From: Streptomyces asoensis
GTDB taxonomy: Bacteria > Actinomycetota > Actinomycetes > Streptomycetales > Streptomycetaceae
NCBI RefSeq assembly: GCF_013085465.1
Contig: NZ_CP049838.1
Span: forward strand, 3,100,001 to 3,164,000
DNA length: 64,000 nt
Direction of reading: 5' to 3'
In this document: piece by piece, positions 9,601 through 17,275 of the stretch
How positions within the stretch are numbered: position 1 is the first letter of the stretch
How the letters are laid out: the number at the start of each line of letters is the position of its first letter
Translations under genes and position numbers: made by a program
Notes under the pieces: model-generated
Database searches by the model: none
What the model was told of the DNA's origin: nothing
Seen by the model: the letters and a program-made list of their open reading frames with translations, nothing else

Positions 9601-10114
9601 CCTGGCCGAGGGCGATCGCGGCGGTGTGCCGGGCGCGCACCGCGTCGAGGCGGCGGGCCTCCCAGCGGGCCGCCTCGGCGGCGCGGTCGGGCAGGTCGGC
9701 GAGGGCCGGGCCCTGCCACAGGGCGAGGGCGTCGTCGAGGACGACGGCCGCCTTGGCGGGGTCTTCGTCGGTGAGCGCGCGGATGCCGTCGGCGGTCAGC
9801 CGCTCGAAGCGGTGCAGGTCGACGTCGTCCGGGGCGGCGGCCAGCCGGTAGCCGCCCTCGGCGGAGTCGATCGCGCCCGCCCCGAGGGCCCGGCGCAGCC
9901 GGCCGACCAGCGCCTGGAGCGCGCCCGGCGCGTCGGCGGGCGGGTCGCCGGCCCACACCTCCTCCACCAGCAGCCCGGCGGGAACGCTCCGGCCGGCCCG
10001 CAACGCCAGCACGGCCAGCAGGGCGCGCAGCCGCGCTCCGCCGACGGCGACGGGGACGCCGTCAGGACGGAGTGCCTGGGTGGTGCCGAGGATGCGGTAG
10101 CGCACGGGGTCCAT
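6662..10114 (-). CDS. AfsR/SARP-type regulator with NB-ARC ATPase and TPR-like repeats
   Basis: 1150 residues. An N-terminal OmpR-like winged helix (residues 1-95) is followed by the bacterial transcriptional activator domain (about 96-243) and a Pro/Ala linker. The nucleotide-binding domain starts at about 287 (FVGREADIAAI) with Walker A LLGPGGAGKTRLS near 307-319. Helical TPR-like repeats fill about 650-1130. This is the large SARP layout of AfsR: a DNA-binding activator gated by an ATPase and a repeat sensor. It converges on the DrrAB-type exporter genes, whose promoter carries phased direct repeats of the kind SARPs bind. Target genes are otherwise unknown. Confidence 0.92.
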   Translation of the reverse strand: MDPVRYRILGTTQALRPDGVPVAVGGARLRALLAVLALRAGRSVPAGLLVEEVWAGDPPADAPGALQALVGRLRRALGAGAIDSAEGGYRLAAAPDDVDLHRFERLTADGIRALTDEDPAKAAVVLDDALALWQGPALADLPDRAAEAARWEARRLDAVRARHTAAIALGQAERSLPELTALCDAHPLDEPLQALRLRALREAGRTAQALAAYDEVRRLLADRLGADPGPELRALHTELLAPGDPGSPGEPSRPVPPAGPGRAPSPAAPAPPPPPLGNLRARLTSFVGREADIAAIRGDLASARLVTLLGPGGAGKTRLSQESAETVRDTARDGVWLAELAPVADPDAVPQAVLTAVGARETVLYGAGAEEMRVAAERHDDPLERLVEHCARRRMLIVLDNCEHVVEAAARLVEELLARCPEVTVLATSREPLGVPGEVLRPLDPLPERVALRLLADRGAAARPGFRPDADDETAAACAEICRRLDGMPLAIELAAARLRMLTPRQIADRLDDRFRLLTSGSRTVLPRQQTLRAVVDWSWDLLDEDERDVLARLSVFARGCDLAAVEAVCTPTTPTTPAPGPGHDSREGHGPRDALDSREPLVFGGSLGGRSSFDLLASLVDKSLVVAAPDPRGDMRYRLLETVAEYAGERLDESGRREAAERAHLTYYRELARTTDPLLRGPGQRDAIDRFQLEYENLRTALGRAVAARDEQEALCLTLSLVWYWQMRDLRIEARTWCVEVMALGPDPFAEPLRPAAPVWKSCTDAPPPMTGETLTEARRGVHLAHLACMDTEMEAWQTSTSQTKLRLIAETYEPGQPQTCRAPGLLWFFAVMMTGDPARIRTIIDASVDTCRRTPGYEWELASCLQMRANILANRADWAESAFRDAAEALEIFQRMGDAWGTAEALSARAEAHERLGAYRDAAADYEDAIEQAERLGARSQSGVLAARLGSALLEAGDEERGERVLREVIAGEDRAVNEAMHIARLFLAGWLGATGRRTEAREQLRLLREQFDFGHFAVFDAFILGAEGWLDAVDGRSAQALTGIRSALGRATDPLSVAMAPQMRSFYLFIAATALSGVDGGSRAADAARCLGAADTLLPPSHVPPRVEREARDLAMARTRGALGDAEFESAYAEGGGLSYEEATALV

Positions 10115-10287
10115 TCTCTCCGGTGGGATCGAGGTCGGTCACGGGGTTCCGGCGGGGTGGCGCGAGCCGGTTGCCCGCGCGTTTCGTGTCCCAGGAACCG
10201 AGGGTCGGCCACGAGACGTTTTCCCGGTATGCCCGGGCCGGGTACGGTCGGGCAGTTCCACACACGCGTACGAACTCAGGGGGCCCC

Positions 10288-11088
10288 ATGACGACCGCCA
10301 CCACCCGCAGCGCCGAGCGGCGGATCAGTCCCGTCTTCCTCGGGATCCTGGCCGTGACGGCGGTCACCGGCTGGGCGACCTGGACGGGGTTCGCCGAGCA
10401 GCCGGGCGTGGCGGTGTTCCTGTTCGTGACGGCCGCCTGGATCGTGTCCCTGTGTCTGCACGAGTACGCACACGCGCGTACCGCCCTGCACAGCGGTGAC
10501 ATCTCGGTCGGCGCGAAGGGGTATCTCACGCTCAACCCGCTGAAGTACACGCACGCCCTGCTCAGCGTGGTGCTGCCGGTGCTGTTCGTGATCATGGGCG
10601 GGATCGGTCTGCCGGGCGGTGCGGTCTTCATCGAGCGCGCGCGGATCCGGGGGCGGTGGCGGCACAGTCTGATCTCGGCGGCCGGTCCGCTGACGAACGT
10701 GCTGTTCGCGGTGGTGTGCACGGCGCCGTTCTGGCTGGACGCGCTGGACGGCGTGCCGGCCGACTTCCGGTTCGCGCTCGCCTTCCTCGCCCTGCTCCAG
10801 GTCACGGCGGCGATCCTGAACTTCCTTCCGGTGCCCGGTCTGGACGGCTACGGGGTCATCGAGCCCTGGCTGTCGTACAACGTCAAGCGGCAGGTGGAGC
10901 CGTTCGCGCCGTTCGGCCTGCTGTTCGTGTTCGCGCTGCTGTGGGTGCCGGCGGTCAACGGAGTCTTCTTCGACATGGTCGACGCGGTGCTGCGCGGTCT
11001 CGGGATCGGCGACCTGGAGACGTACTGCGGTCAGTCGCTGTACCGCTTCTGGGAGGGCACGAACGAGTTCTGCGCGGTCAGCGGCTGA
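10288..11088 (+). CDS. Site-2 protease (M50) family membrane protein
   Basis: 266 residues, multi-pass. The zinc-binding HEYAH motif is at residues 58-62 within a helix (VSLCLHEYAHA), and the second metal-ligand motif NFLPVPGLDG lies near 178-187. These are the two catalytic signatures of intramembrane metalloproteases, which cut membrane-anchored regulators. ATG 10288 follows a GGGGG stretch in a weak binding site. Its stop overlaps the convergent small membrane protein gene by 11 bases. The substrate is unknown. Confidence 0.85.
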   Translation: MTTATTRSAERRISPVFLGILAVTAVTGWATWTGFAEQPGVAVFLFVTAAWIVSLCLHEYAHARTALHSGDISVGAKGYLTLNPLKYTHALLSVVLPVLFVIMGGIGLPGGAVFIERARIRGRWRHSLISAAGPLTNVLFAVVCTAPFWLDALDGVPADFRFALAFLALLQVTAAILNFLPVPGLDGYGVIEPWLSYNVKRQVEPFAPFGLLFVFALLWVPAVNGVFFDMVDAVLRGLGIGDLETYCGQSLYRFWEGTNEFCAVSG

Positions 11089-11296
11089 CGTCGGCCCCCG
11101 CGGCCCTGCGCACCTTTTCCCGCTTCACGTAGTACCAGGTCATGTTGGAGGACAGGCCCGCGAGCAGCACCCACACGACGCCCAGGAAACTGCCCTGGAC
11201 GAAGGAGACGACCGCCGCGGCCACGGCGAGTACGCAGACGACGAGGGTGTAGAGGGCGAGCCGCCGGGTCGAGCTGGGCGGGGGCACGGGGGACAT
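11078..11296 (-). CDS. Small two-helix membrane protein of unknown function
   Basis: 72 residues. Two hydrophobic segments at about 13-33 and 36-55 are joined by a very short turn (SFVQGSFLG), and the C-terminus is basic (YYVKREKVRR). I do not recognise a named family. The codon pattern fits a real Streptomyces gene, and GGAGAACCGGACCC precedes the start. It overlaps the convergent protease gene at its end. Confidence 0.65.
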   Translation of the reverse strand: MSPVPPPSSTRRLALYTLVVCVLAVAAAVVSFVQGSFLGVVWVLLAGLSSNMTWYYVKREKVRRAAGADVSR

Positions 11297-11359
11297 GGGT
11301 CCGGTTCTCCTGTCGGGGGGACACTGCCGGGCTGGCTCCGACCAGTGTCCCCCATGCGC

Positions 11360-12088
11360 TCATACGTCCGTGACGCGCAGCCCCGCGTGGGCCTTGTAGC
11401 GGCGGTTGACCGAGATCAGGTTGGCGACCAGGGACTCCACCTGGTGGGCGTTGCGCAGCCGTCCGGCGAAGACACCCCGCATGCCGGGGATCCGGCCGGC
11501 CAGCGCCTGCACGAGCTCGACGTCGGCCCGCTCCTCGCCCAGCACCATCACGTCGGTGTCGATCTCGTCGATCTCCGGGTCCTGGAGGAGGACCGCCGAG
11601 AGGTGGTGGAAGGCGGCGGCGACGCGGGAGTCCGGCAGCAGGGCGGCGGCCTGCTCGGCGGCGCTGCCCTCCTCCGGCTTCAGCGCGTAGGCGCCCTTCT
11701 TGTCGAAGCCGAGCGGGTTGACGCAGTCGACGACCAGTTTGCCGGCCAGCTCCTCGCGCAGGGACTCCAGGGTCTTGCCGTGGCCGTCCCACGGTACGGC
11801 GACGATCACGATGTCGCTGCGGCGCGCGGTCTCGGCGTTGTCGGCGCCCTCGACACCGTGCCCGAGCTCGTCGGCGGCGGCCTGGGCGCGGTCGGCGGCA
11901 CGCGAACCGATGATCACCTTCTGGCCGGCCTTGGCGAGCCGGTAGGCGAGACCCTTGCCCTGCGGGCCGGTCCCACCGAGCACGCCGACGACCAGTCCGG
12001 AGACGTCGGGGAGGTCCCAGGGGTCCTTGGCGGGGGCCTTCGCCGGGGCGGCCGCGGAGGTGTTCTGTGCACTGTCGGTAGAGGTCAT
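11360..12088 (-). CDS. npdG: NADPH-dependent F420 reductase
   Basis: 242 residues. After an Ala/Pro/Lys-rich N-terminal 30 residues, a Rossmann domain begins with VVGVLGGTGPQGKGLA (about 33-48) and an NADP-type GSRAADRA loop. Motifs VAVPWDGH and VDCVNPLGFDKKGAY are typical of F420H2:NADP oxidoreductases. It moves hydride between F420 and NADP in the cytoplasm, supplying reduced F420 for F420-dependent reductases. It is transcribed away from the gene at 12192. Confidence 0.9.
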   Translation of the reverse strand: MTSTDSAQNTSAAAPAKAPAKDPWDLPDVSGLVVGVLGGTGPQGKGLAYRLAKAGQKVIIGSRAADRAQAAADELGHGVEGADNAETARRSDIVIVAVPWDGHGKTLESLREELAGKLVVDCVNPLGFDKKGAYALKPEEGSAAEQAAALLPDSRVAAAFHHLSAVLLQDPEIDEIDTDVMVLGEERADVELVQALAGRIPGMRGVFAGRLRNAHQVESLVANLISVNRRYKAHAGLRVTDV

Positions 12089-12191
12089 GGGCCGACTTTA
12101 CGTGGGCGTGCGGAGCGGTCCTTCGTCATGTCGGGTGAACGAGGGGCGAACCCCGGGCGGGCGGCGGCCGGTTGCGGCACGATGCGGCCGC

Positions 12192-12788
12192 ATGGACGCC
12201 GTACGGGTCGCGCTGCTGCGTGAGGTGCTCGCCGGGACCGAGTGGCTGGGGGCCACCCGGAGGTTCGCCGGGGTGCTGCGCGGGTCGGTCGTGTCGCACG
12301 GGGGCGGGCTGCTGCTGGTGGGCACGGCGGCGTACGAGCCCTGGCATCTCGCGGCGCATCTGGTGGACGAGGCCGCGTGGTCGGGTACGCCGGAGCTGGC
12401 GCCGACCCTGGTAAGGCATGACGCGCGTCCTTCCGACCCGGCGCATCTCGCGGTCGGCCTGGGCCGGATCGAGGCGGCCCGGCGGGGCGAGACGCTGCTG
12501 GTGGCGTCGCCGTCGGGGGACGCACCGCTCCTCGAGCGGGTGTCGGACGCCCGGCGGGCCGGCGTCATGATCCTGACCCTCGGCCCGGGCGAGGGGGAGC
12601 TGACGGCCCTGGCCCACGAGACGCTGGCCGTGCCGGACGGCTCCGAGCTGGACCTGGACACCGTGCAGCACCTGGTGAGCGCGGCCGCCGGCGAGATGCT
12701 GCCTCCGGCGAGAGGGCGCCGACGATTCGCCGACCGTCTCTCCCACCTTGCCGAACGGCTGACGGCACCGCCCCCTCCCCCGTGGTGA
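12192..12788 (+). CDS. Conserved hypothetical protein with SIS-like pattern
   Basis: 198 residues. The region ETLLVASPSGDAPLLE followed by AGVMILTLGPGEGELTALAH resembles a sugar isomerase (SIS) fold, in which Ser/Gly loops bind phosphosugars, but the match is weak. A basic tail ends PPPPPW. No signal peptide or membrane segment is visible. It is divergent from the F420 reductase gene and 93 bases ahead of an MFS gene on the same strand. Function is unknown. Confidence 0.7.
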   Translation: MDAVRVALLREVLAGTEWLGATRRFAGVLRGSVVSHGGGLLLVGTAAYEPWHLAAHLVDEAAWSGTPELAPTLVRHDARPSDPAHLAVGLGRIEAARRGETLLVASPSGDAPLLERVSDARRAGVMILTLGPGEGELTALAHETLAVPDGSELDLDTVQHLVSAAAGEMLPPARGRRRFADRLSHLAERLTAPPPPPW

Positions 12789-12881
12789 CCTGCCCGCCTG
12801 CCCACCCACCTGCCCGCCGGTCCGCCGGTCCGCCGAAAAGCAGTTGCCCCTCGCTCCGCTCCCGCCCGAGCATGGCCCCTC

Positions 12882-14207
12882 GTGACCGACAACGATGTCC
12901 CCGCTGCCGCGCCGCCCGCTCCCTCCGGTCTGCGTGGCCTGCTCCCCGATCTCGCCCCCTGGCGGGCCTCACGGGACTTCCGGCGGCTCTGGGTGTCGGG
13001 CACGGTGTCGAACTTCGGAAGCTTCCTCACCTTCGTGGCGCTGCCGGTGCAGTTGAAGGAGCTGACCGGATCGGCCGCGGCGGTGGGGGCGATCGGGGCC
13101 GTGGAGCTGGTGCCGCTCCTGGTGTTCGGCCTGTACGGCGGGGCCCTCGCGGACGCGTGGGACAAGCGGAAGCTCATCGTGTGGACGGAGGCCGGGCAGG
13201 GACTGCTCAGCGCGATACTGCTGGTCAACGCGCTGCTGCCGGGGCCGGCGGTCTGGCCGCTGTACCTCGTCGCCGCGCTCTCCTCCGCCCTCGTCTCCGT
13301 CCAGCGGCCCGCACTGGACTCGCTCTGGCCGCGGATCGTCGCCCATGAGCAGCTGCCGGCGGCGACCGCGCTGAACTCGCTGCGGTGGACCGTGGGCGGG
13401 GTCGCGGGACCGGCACTCGCCGGTGTCGTCGTCGCGTACGCGGGCCTCGGCTGGGCCTACGCCGCCGACCTCCTCACCTTCGTGGCGTCGGTCGCCCTCG
13501 TCGTCCCCATCGCCGCCTCACCGGCCGCGCACGAGGCGGCGAAGCCCTCCCTCAAGGCCATCGCCGAGGGCGCCCGGTACGCCTGGGGCCGCAAGGAGCT
13601 CCTCGGCACGTACGCCGTCGATCTCGCGGCGATGTTCCTCGCCATGCCGCTCGCCGTGCTGCCGTTCCTCGCCGACGAACTGGACGCCGAGTGGTCGCTG
13701 GGCCTGATGTACGCGTCGGTGCCGGCGGGGGCGCTGCTGGTGAGCCTGACCAGCGGCTGGACCTCACGGGTGCACCGGCACGGGCGGATGGTGGTGCTGT
13801 CGGCCGCGCTGTGGGGCGGGGCGATCGCCGCCGCCGGGCTCGCCGGGAACGTCTGGCTGGTGCTGTTCTGCCTCGCCCTCGCGGGCGCCTTCGACATGGT
13901 CAGCGGCATCTTCCGCGGGGTCATGTGGAACCAGACGATCCCTGACGAGCTGCGCGGACGGCTCGCCGGGATCGAGCTGCTGTCCTACTCCGTGGGGCCG
14001 ACGGTCGGCCAGGTGCGCAGCGGCGGCCTGGCGGCCTGGCTGGGGGTGCGGACGTCCGTCTGGTCGGGCGGGGTGCTGTGCGTGGGCGCGGTGGGGCTGC
14101 TGGCGCTGTGCCTGCCGGGCCTGATGACGTACGACGTGCGCACGAACGAGCACGCGGCGCGGCTGCGCGCCGAGCGGTCGGCAGCCGCACCGGTCATGGA
14201 CGTGTGA
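12882..14207 (+). CDS. MFS transporter, EntS/MFS_3 type
   Basis: 441 residues with about 12 membrane helices. The start of the MFS domain FRRLWVSGTVSNFGSFLTFV (about 38-57) and the motif GALADAWDKRKLI after helix 2 match the enterobactin-exporter-like MFS_3 group. A GTG start at 12882 is used; no strong binding site is visible. Family members export siderophores or drugs, and the iron island 1.3 kb downstream makes a siderophore-related substrate conceivable, but that is only inference. Confidence 0.88.
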   Translation: MTDNDVPAAAPPAPSGLRGLLPDLAPWRASRDFRRLWVSGTVSNFGSFLTFVALPVQLKELTGSAAAVGAIGAVELVPLLVFGLYGGALADAWDKRKLIVWTEAGQGLLSAILLVNALLPGPAVWPLYLVAALSSALVSVQRPALDSLWPRIVAHEQLPAATALNSLRWTVGGVAGPALAGVVVAYAGLGWAYAADLLTFVASVALVVPIAASPAAHEAAKPSLKAIAEGARYAWGRKELLGTYAVDLAAMFLAMPLAVLPFLADELDAEWSLGLMYASVPAGALLVSLTSGWTSRVHRHGRMVVLSAALWGGAIAAAGLAGNVWLVLFCLALAGAFDMVSGIFRGVMWNQTIPDELRGRLAGIELLSYSVGPTVGQVRSGGLAAWLGVRTSVWSGGVLCVGAVGLLALCLPGLMTYDVRTNEHAARLRAERSAAAPVMDV

Positions 14208-14232
14208 TCGATCGCGTGATCGCCGGGGGTGA

Positions 14233-14466
14233 TCAGTCGTCGTCGGGGGCCCCGGCCGCCGGGGCGTCGTGCCACTTGGGGTCGTTCTCCCACTGGAGGT
14301 TGCGCTCGCGGGCGGTCTGCATCGCGTGCTCGGCCTCCGCGCGGGTGGCGTACGGGCCGAAACGGTCCTTGGCCGGGCACTCCGGCCCCTCCTCGACCTT
14401 CTTGTGCTCCAGGCAGTAGTACCACTCGCCCGGTTTGCCGACGGTCCGCTTCTTGAACAGGGGCAT
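14233..14466 (-). CDS. Small conserved acidic/basic protein of unknown function
   Basis: 77 residues: a basic start ([21 protein letters not shown] split, Cys at about 18), then [21 protein letters not shown], which resembles the pattern in small SPOR-like proteins where a tract is followed by an Ala/Glu helix, and a charged tail. AGAGGAG lies seven bases before the ATG. It is divergent from map, only 57 bases away. Function is unknown. Confidence 0.75.
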   Translation of the reverse strand: MPLFKKRTVGKPGEWYYCLEHKKVEEGPECPAKDRFGPYATRAEAEHAMQTARERNLQWENDPKWHDAPAAGAPDDD

Positions 14467-14523
14467 GACGGCTCCTCTCGCCATCGTCATGTTCCCCCAT
14501 GGCCGCTCGTTAGACTCACTCGC

Positions 14524-15381
14524 ATGTCTGGCCAGTCGCTGCTCGTCCCGGGGGAGCTGTCCCCCCTCCGTTCGGTGCCCGGAAACATCCGCCGCCCCGA
14601 GTACGTCGGCAAGCCCGCGCCGACGCCGTACACCGGGCCGGAGGTGCAGACGCCCGAGACGATCGAGGCGATGCGCCGGGCCGGCCGGATCGCCGCGCAG
14701 GCGATGGCGGAGGCCGCGAAGCTGATCTCGCCGGGGGTCACCACCGACGAACTGGACCGGGTGGCACACGAGTACATGTGCGACCACGGCGCCTATCCGT
14801 CGACGCTGGGCTACCGCGGCTTCCCCAAGTCCCTGTGCACGAGCGTCAACGAGGTCATCTGCCACGGCATCCCGGACTCGACGGTCCTGCGGGACGGCGA
14901 CATCGTCAACCTCGACGTGACGGCGTACATCGGCGGGGTGCACGGCGACAACAACGCCACGTACCTGGTCGGGGACGTCGACGAGGAGTCGCGGCTGCTG
15001 GTGGAGCGGACCCGGGAGTCCCTCGAGCGGGCGATCAAGGCGGTCCGGCCCGGCCGGCAGATCAACATCATCGGGCGGGTCATCGAGTCGTACGCCAAGC
15101 GGTTCGGGTACGGCGTGGTGCGGGACTTCACGGGGCACGGGATCAACTCGTCGTTCCACTCCGGGCTGATCGTCCCGCACTACGACAGCCCGCACGCGAC
15201 GACCGTCATCCAGCCCGGGATGACGTTCACGATCGAGCCGATGCTGACGCTCGGCACGCACGAGTACGACATGTGGGACGACGGCTGGACGGTGCTGACC
15301 AAGGACCGCAAGCGGACGGCCCAGTTCGAGCACACGCTGGTGGTGACCGAGACGGGGGCGGACATCCTCACGCTGCCGTAA
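14524..15381 (+). CDS. map: Methionine aminopeptidase, type I
   Basis: 285 residues. It removes the initiator methionine from new proteins. The pita-bread fold carries the five metal ligands: two Asp in [17 protein letters not shown], His in [12 protein letters not shown], Glu in TIEPML and Glu in [10 protein letters not shown]. The N-terminal 40-residue extension ([16 protein letters not shown]) is the form common in actinobacteria. ATG 14524 is preceded by a weak site only. A hairpin terminator follows ten bases after the stop. Confidence 0.97.
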   Translation: MSGQSLLVPGELSPLRSVPGNIRRPEYVGKPAPTPYTGPEVQTPETIEAMRRAGRIAAQAMAEAAKLISPGVTTDELDRVAHEYMCDHGAYPSTLGYRGFPKSLCTSVNEVICHGIPDSTVLRDGDIVNLDVTAYIGGVHGDNNATYLVGDVDEESRLLVERTRESLERAIKAVRPGRQINIIGRVIESYAKRFGYGVVRDFTGHGINSSFHSGLIVPHYDSPHATTVIQPGMTFTIEPMLTLGTHEYDMWDDGWTVLTKDRKRTAQFEHTLVVTETGADILTLP

Positions 15382-15390
15382 CGGAACCGA

Positions 15391-15424
15391 AGGCCCGTTC
15401 CCTGCTGGGGGCGGGTCTTTTCTT
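15391..15424 (+). terminator. Terminator of map
   Basis: GGCCCG pairs with CGGGTC (one G-T pair) across a 12-base loop, followed by TTTTCTTG. It insulates map from the iron-regulated heme oxygenase promoter just downstream. Confidence 0.7.
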
Positions 15425-15463
15425 GTACGCTTTTACCGACACGGCGTCGGCAAACCCATTGAC

Positions 15464-15482
15464 TTAGGTAAGCCTTACCTTA
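15464..15482 (+). promoter_or_regulatory. Iron box (DmdR/IdeR type) before heme oxygenase
   Basis: TTAGGTAAGCCTTACCTTA is a near-perfect inverted repeat and agrees closely with the actinobacterial iron-box consensus TTAGGTTAGGCTCACCTAA. It ends 13 bases before the heme oxygenase ATG, so iron-bound repressor would block that promoter. Confidence 0.85.
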
Positions 15483-15495
15483 AAGGATGTGGGGC

Positions 15496-16143
15496 ATGGA
15501 CTCGTTCTCGACACTCATCCGCACGGCCTCCCACGAGCAGCACGTGGAGGCCGAGACCTCGACGTTCATGAGTGACCTCCTCGGCGGCAGGCTCGGCGTC
15601 GAGGCGTACGCGCGCTACACCGAGCAGCTCTGGTTCGTCTACGAGGCGCTGGAGGCCGGCGCCGGGCGACTGGGCTCGGACCCGGTGGCCGGGCCCTTCA
15701 TCCAGCCCGGGCTGTTCCGGCTGCCGGCGCTGGAGCGGGACCTGGCGCATCTGCGGGGCGCCGGATGGCGGTCGGGGGTGTCGGCCCTGCCGGCGACCGA
15801 GGCGTACGCGGCGCGGGTGCGGGAGTGTGCCGAGCGCTGGCCGGCGGGATACGTCGCCCACCACTACACGCGCTACCTGGGCGATCTCTCCGGCGGGCAG
15901 ATCATCCGCGACAAGGCGGAGCGGACCTGGGGCTTCGAGCGCAAGGGCGACGGCGTCCGCTTCTACGTCTTCGAGGAGATCGGCAACCCGGCGGCGTTCA
16001 AGCGGGGTTACCGGGAACTGCTGGACGGGGTGCGCGCGGACGACCTGGAGAAGCAGCGGATCGTGAGCGAGTGCAAGCGTGCCTTCGCGCTGAACACCGA
16101 CGTCTTCCGGGCCCTGGGCGAGGAGTTCCCGCTCTCGGCGTGA
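15496..16143 (+). CDS. hmuO: Heme oxygenase (biliverdin-producing)
   Basis: 215 residues, usual for bacterial HmuO-type enzymes. It opens heme to biliverdin, CO and ferrous iron in the cytoplasm. The proximal-helix His lies in TASHEQHVEAE (about residues 10-20), and the distal-helix glycines are in YLGDLSGGQ (about 132-140). I chose ATG 15496 over ATG 15487 because AAAGGA sits eight bases upstream. An iron box overlaps the promoter, so the gene should be on when iron is scarce. It opens an iron island containing heme ABC genes and efeOBU. Confidence 0.93.
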   Translation: MDSFSTLIRTASHEQHVEAETSTFMSDLLGGRLGVEAYARYTEQLWFVYEALEAGAGRLGSDPVAGPFIQPGLFRLPALERDLAHLRGAGWRSGVSALPATEAYAARVRECAERWPAGYVAHHYTRYLGDLSGGQIIRDKAERTWGFERKGDGVRFYVFEEIGNPAAFKRGYRELLDGVRADDLEKQRIVSECKRAFALNTDVFRALGEEFPLSA

Positions 16144-16171
16144 GCCGGCTTCGCGGACGGACGGAGACGGA

Positions 16172-16205
16172 CCGGGCCCCCTCGCCGCACGGCGAGGGGG
16201 CCCGG
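16172..16205. terminator. Strong bidirectional hairpin between heme oxygenase and His-rich peptide genes
   Basis: A perfect 15-bp GC stem (CCGGGCCCCCTCGCC with its complement) and a four-base loop sit between two convergent genes. There is no T-tract, as is common in Streptomyces; it probably serves both strands. Confidence 0.75.
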
Positions 16206-16212
16206 CGCCGGA

Positions 16213-16437
16213 TCAGAAACGGTCGCAGTGCTTGCCGGCCCAGAAGATGTCGGCCGAGGACGTGTCGATCGCGCCGATGTACGGGCTGCACACGCCCTCG
16301 TGCCCGCCGAAGTGGTGGTGCTCGCGAGGACCCTCGTGGTGCTGGCGGGGACCCTCGTCGGCGATGGCGGCCGTCGCGCCGGTGGCGGCGAGGGCGAAGC
16401 CCAGGACGGTTGCGGCCAGAACTGAACGGATACGCAT
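16213..16437 (-). CDS. Small secreted histidine-rich protein
   Basis: 74 residues. A Sec signal peptide (MRIRSVLAATVLGFALAA, cut near AIA-DEG) leaves a mature peptide of about 48 residues with a cluster of seven histidines in QHHEGPREHHHFGGHEG, then two Cys in VCSPYIGAI and GKHCDRF that could form a disulfide. GAGAGGA sits seven bases before ATG 16437; an in-frame start ten codons upstream lacks this. It is convergent with heme oxygenase. Metal or heme binding is inferred only from the His cluster and location. Confidence 0.7.
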   Translation of the reverse strand: MRIRSVLAATVLGFALAATGATAAIADEGPRQHHEGPREHHHFGGHEGVCSPYIGAIDTSSADIFWAGKHCDRF

Positions 16438-16560
16438 GGCGTTCCTCTCACGGGGCTCAGTGGTCACGCCCAGAGGTCCCCGTTCACCCCTTCCCGCACA
16501 CGCCAGACCACCCGTACGGCCGCGTAAGACTCCGCGGACACCCGCGACCGGCCGTAGGGT

Positions 16561-17205
16561 TCAGCGTTCCAGGAACACCCGTCCGCCGATCTCCACCCAC
16601 CCGTACGGCTGCGGGGCCGTCAGGATCTGGGAGCCCGCACCCTGGGTGATGTTCAGGGCGCGGCCGAGCCGCTCGGTGAGCAGCAGCGCCGGCGCGCCCG
16701 TCGCCTCGATCTCGTCGATGCCGTCGCCGCGGCCGGGGAAGCCGCGGGCGCGGATCCGGCCGGCCGGCTCGTCCTCCCAGGCCCAGGCGTAGATCCAGTC
16801 GCCGGCCGGCGGCACGGGCAGGTCGTCGACCTCGGCGGCGGTGGCGTACCGGTGGAACACGCACGGCGGGGCCCACTCCGCGCGCGCCTCGATCCAGGTG
16901 AACTCCCCGTCCAGGCGGGTGCCCACGGCGCCGGCCGGCGTGACGAGTTCGGGCACGTCGAGCAGCCAGGCCACGCCCACGCACGAGTGGTCCGCGAAGG
17001 ACAGGCGTTGGGTGGGCGTGTAGACGTCGATGATCCCGCGCTCGGGGTCGTCGACGAACACCGTCTCGCCGAAGCCGAGTTTCGCCGCGAGGTCCTGCCG
17101 GTCCTCGCGGTCCGGCAGCACCGAACCTTCGCGGACCACGCCCAGTTCATTGCCGTAGCCGCCGTTCGGCGCGCAGAAGACGCGGAGCACGTCGTAATCA
17201 GTCAC
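16561..17205 (-). CDS. PhzF-like isomerase family protein
   Basis: 214 residues, shorter than the 260-300 usual for PhzF proteins. The N-terminal motifs VFCAPNGGYGNELGVV and FGETVFVDD (holding the Glu that is catalytic in PhzF) and RLSFADHSCVGVAWLL match the diaminopimelate-epimerase-like fold. The second half is compact. PhzF enzymes isomerise dihydro-hydroxyanthranilate, but the wider family has varied, mostly unknown substrates. It is divergent from hmuU, 70 bases away, so the iron box there might also affect it. Confidence 0.75.
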   Translation of the reverse strand: MTDYDVLRVFCAPNGGYGNELGVVREGSVLPDREDRQDLAAKLGFGETVFVDDPERGIIDVYTPTQRLSFADHSCVGVAWLLDVPELVTPAGAVGTRLDGEFTWIEARAEWAPPCVFHRYATAAEVDDLPVPPAGDWIYAWAWEDEPAGRIRARGFPGRGDGIDEIEATGAPALLLTERLGRALNITQGAGSQILTAPQPYGWVEIGGRVFLER

Positions 17206-17247
17206 CGGGGAATTGAAGCACCGTCGGGCGGCCGAGCCATGGCGGGT

Positions 17248-17266
17248 GAAGGTTAGGCTAACCTAA
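17248..17266 (+). promoter_or_regulatory. Iron box directly in front of hmuU
   Basis: GAAGGTTAGGCTAACCTAA matches the iron-box consensus at 16 of 19 positions by eye and contains the palindrome TTAGGCTAA. It ends nine bases before ATG 17276. A possible -10 (TAGGCT) lies inside the box and no ribosome binding site precedes the ATG, suggesting a leaderless, iron-repressed transcript. Confidence 0.8.
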
Positions 17267-17275
17267 GCTTCGGCC

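Noticed and set aside
4768..10114. Antibiotic biosynthetic cluster suggested by a DrrAB-type exporter and a SARP regulator
   Set aside because: No biosynthetic enzymes (PKS, NRPS, terpene or RiPP genes) lie nearby; neighbours are panB, a protease and F420 reductase.
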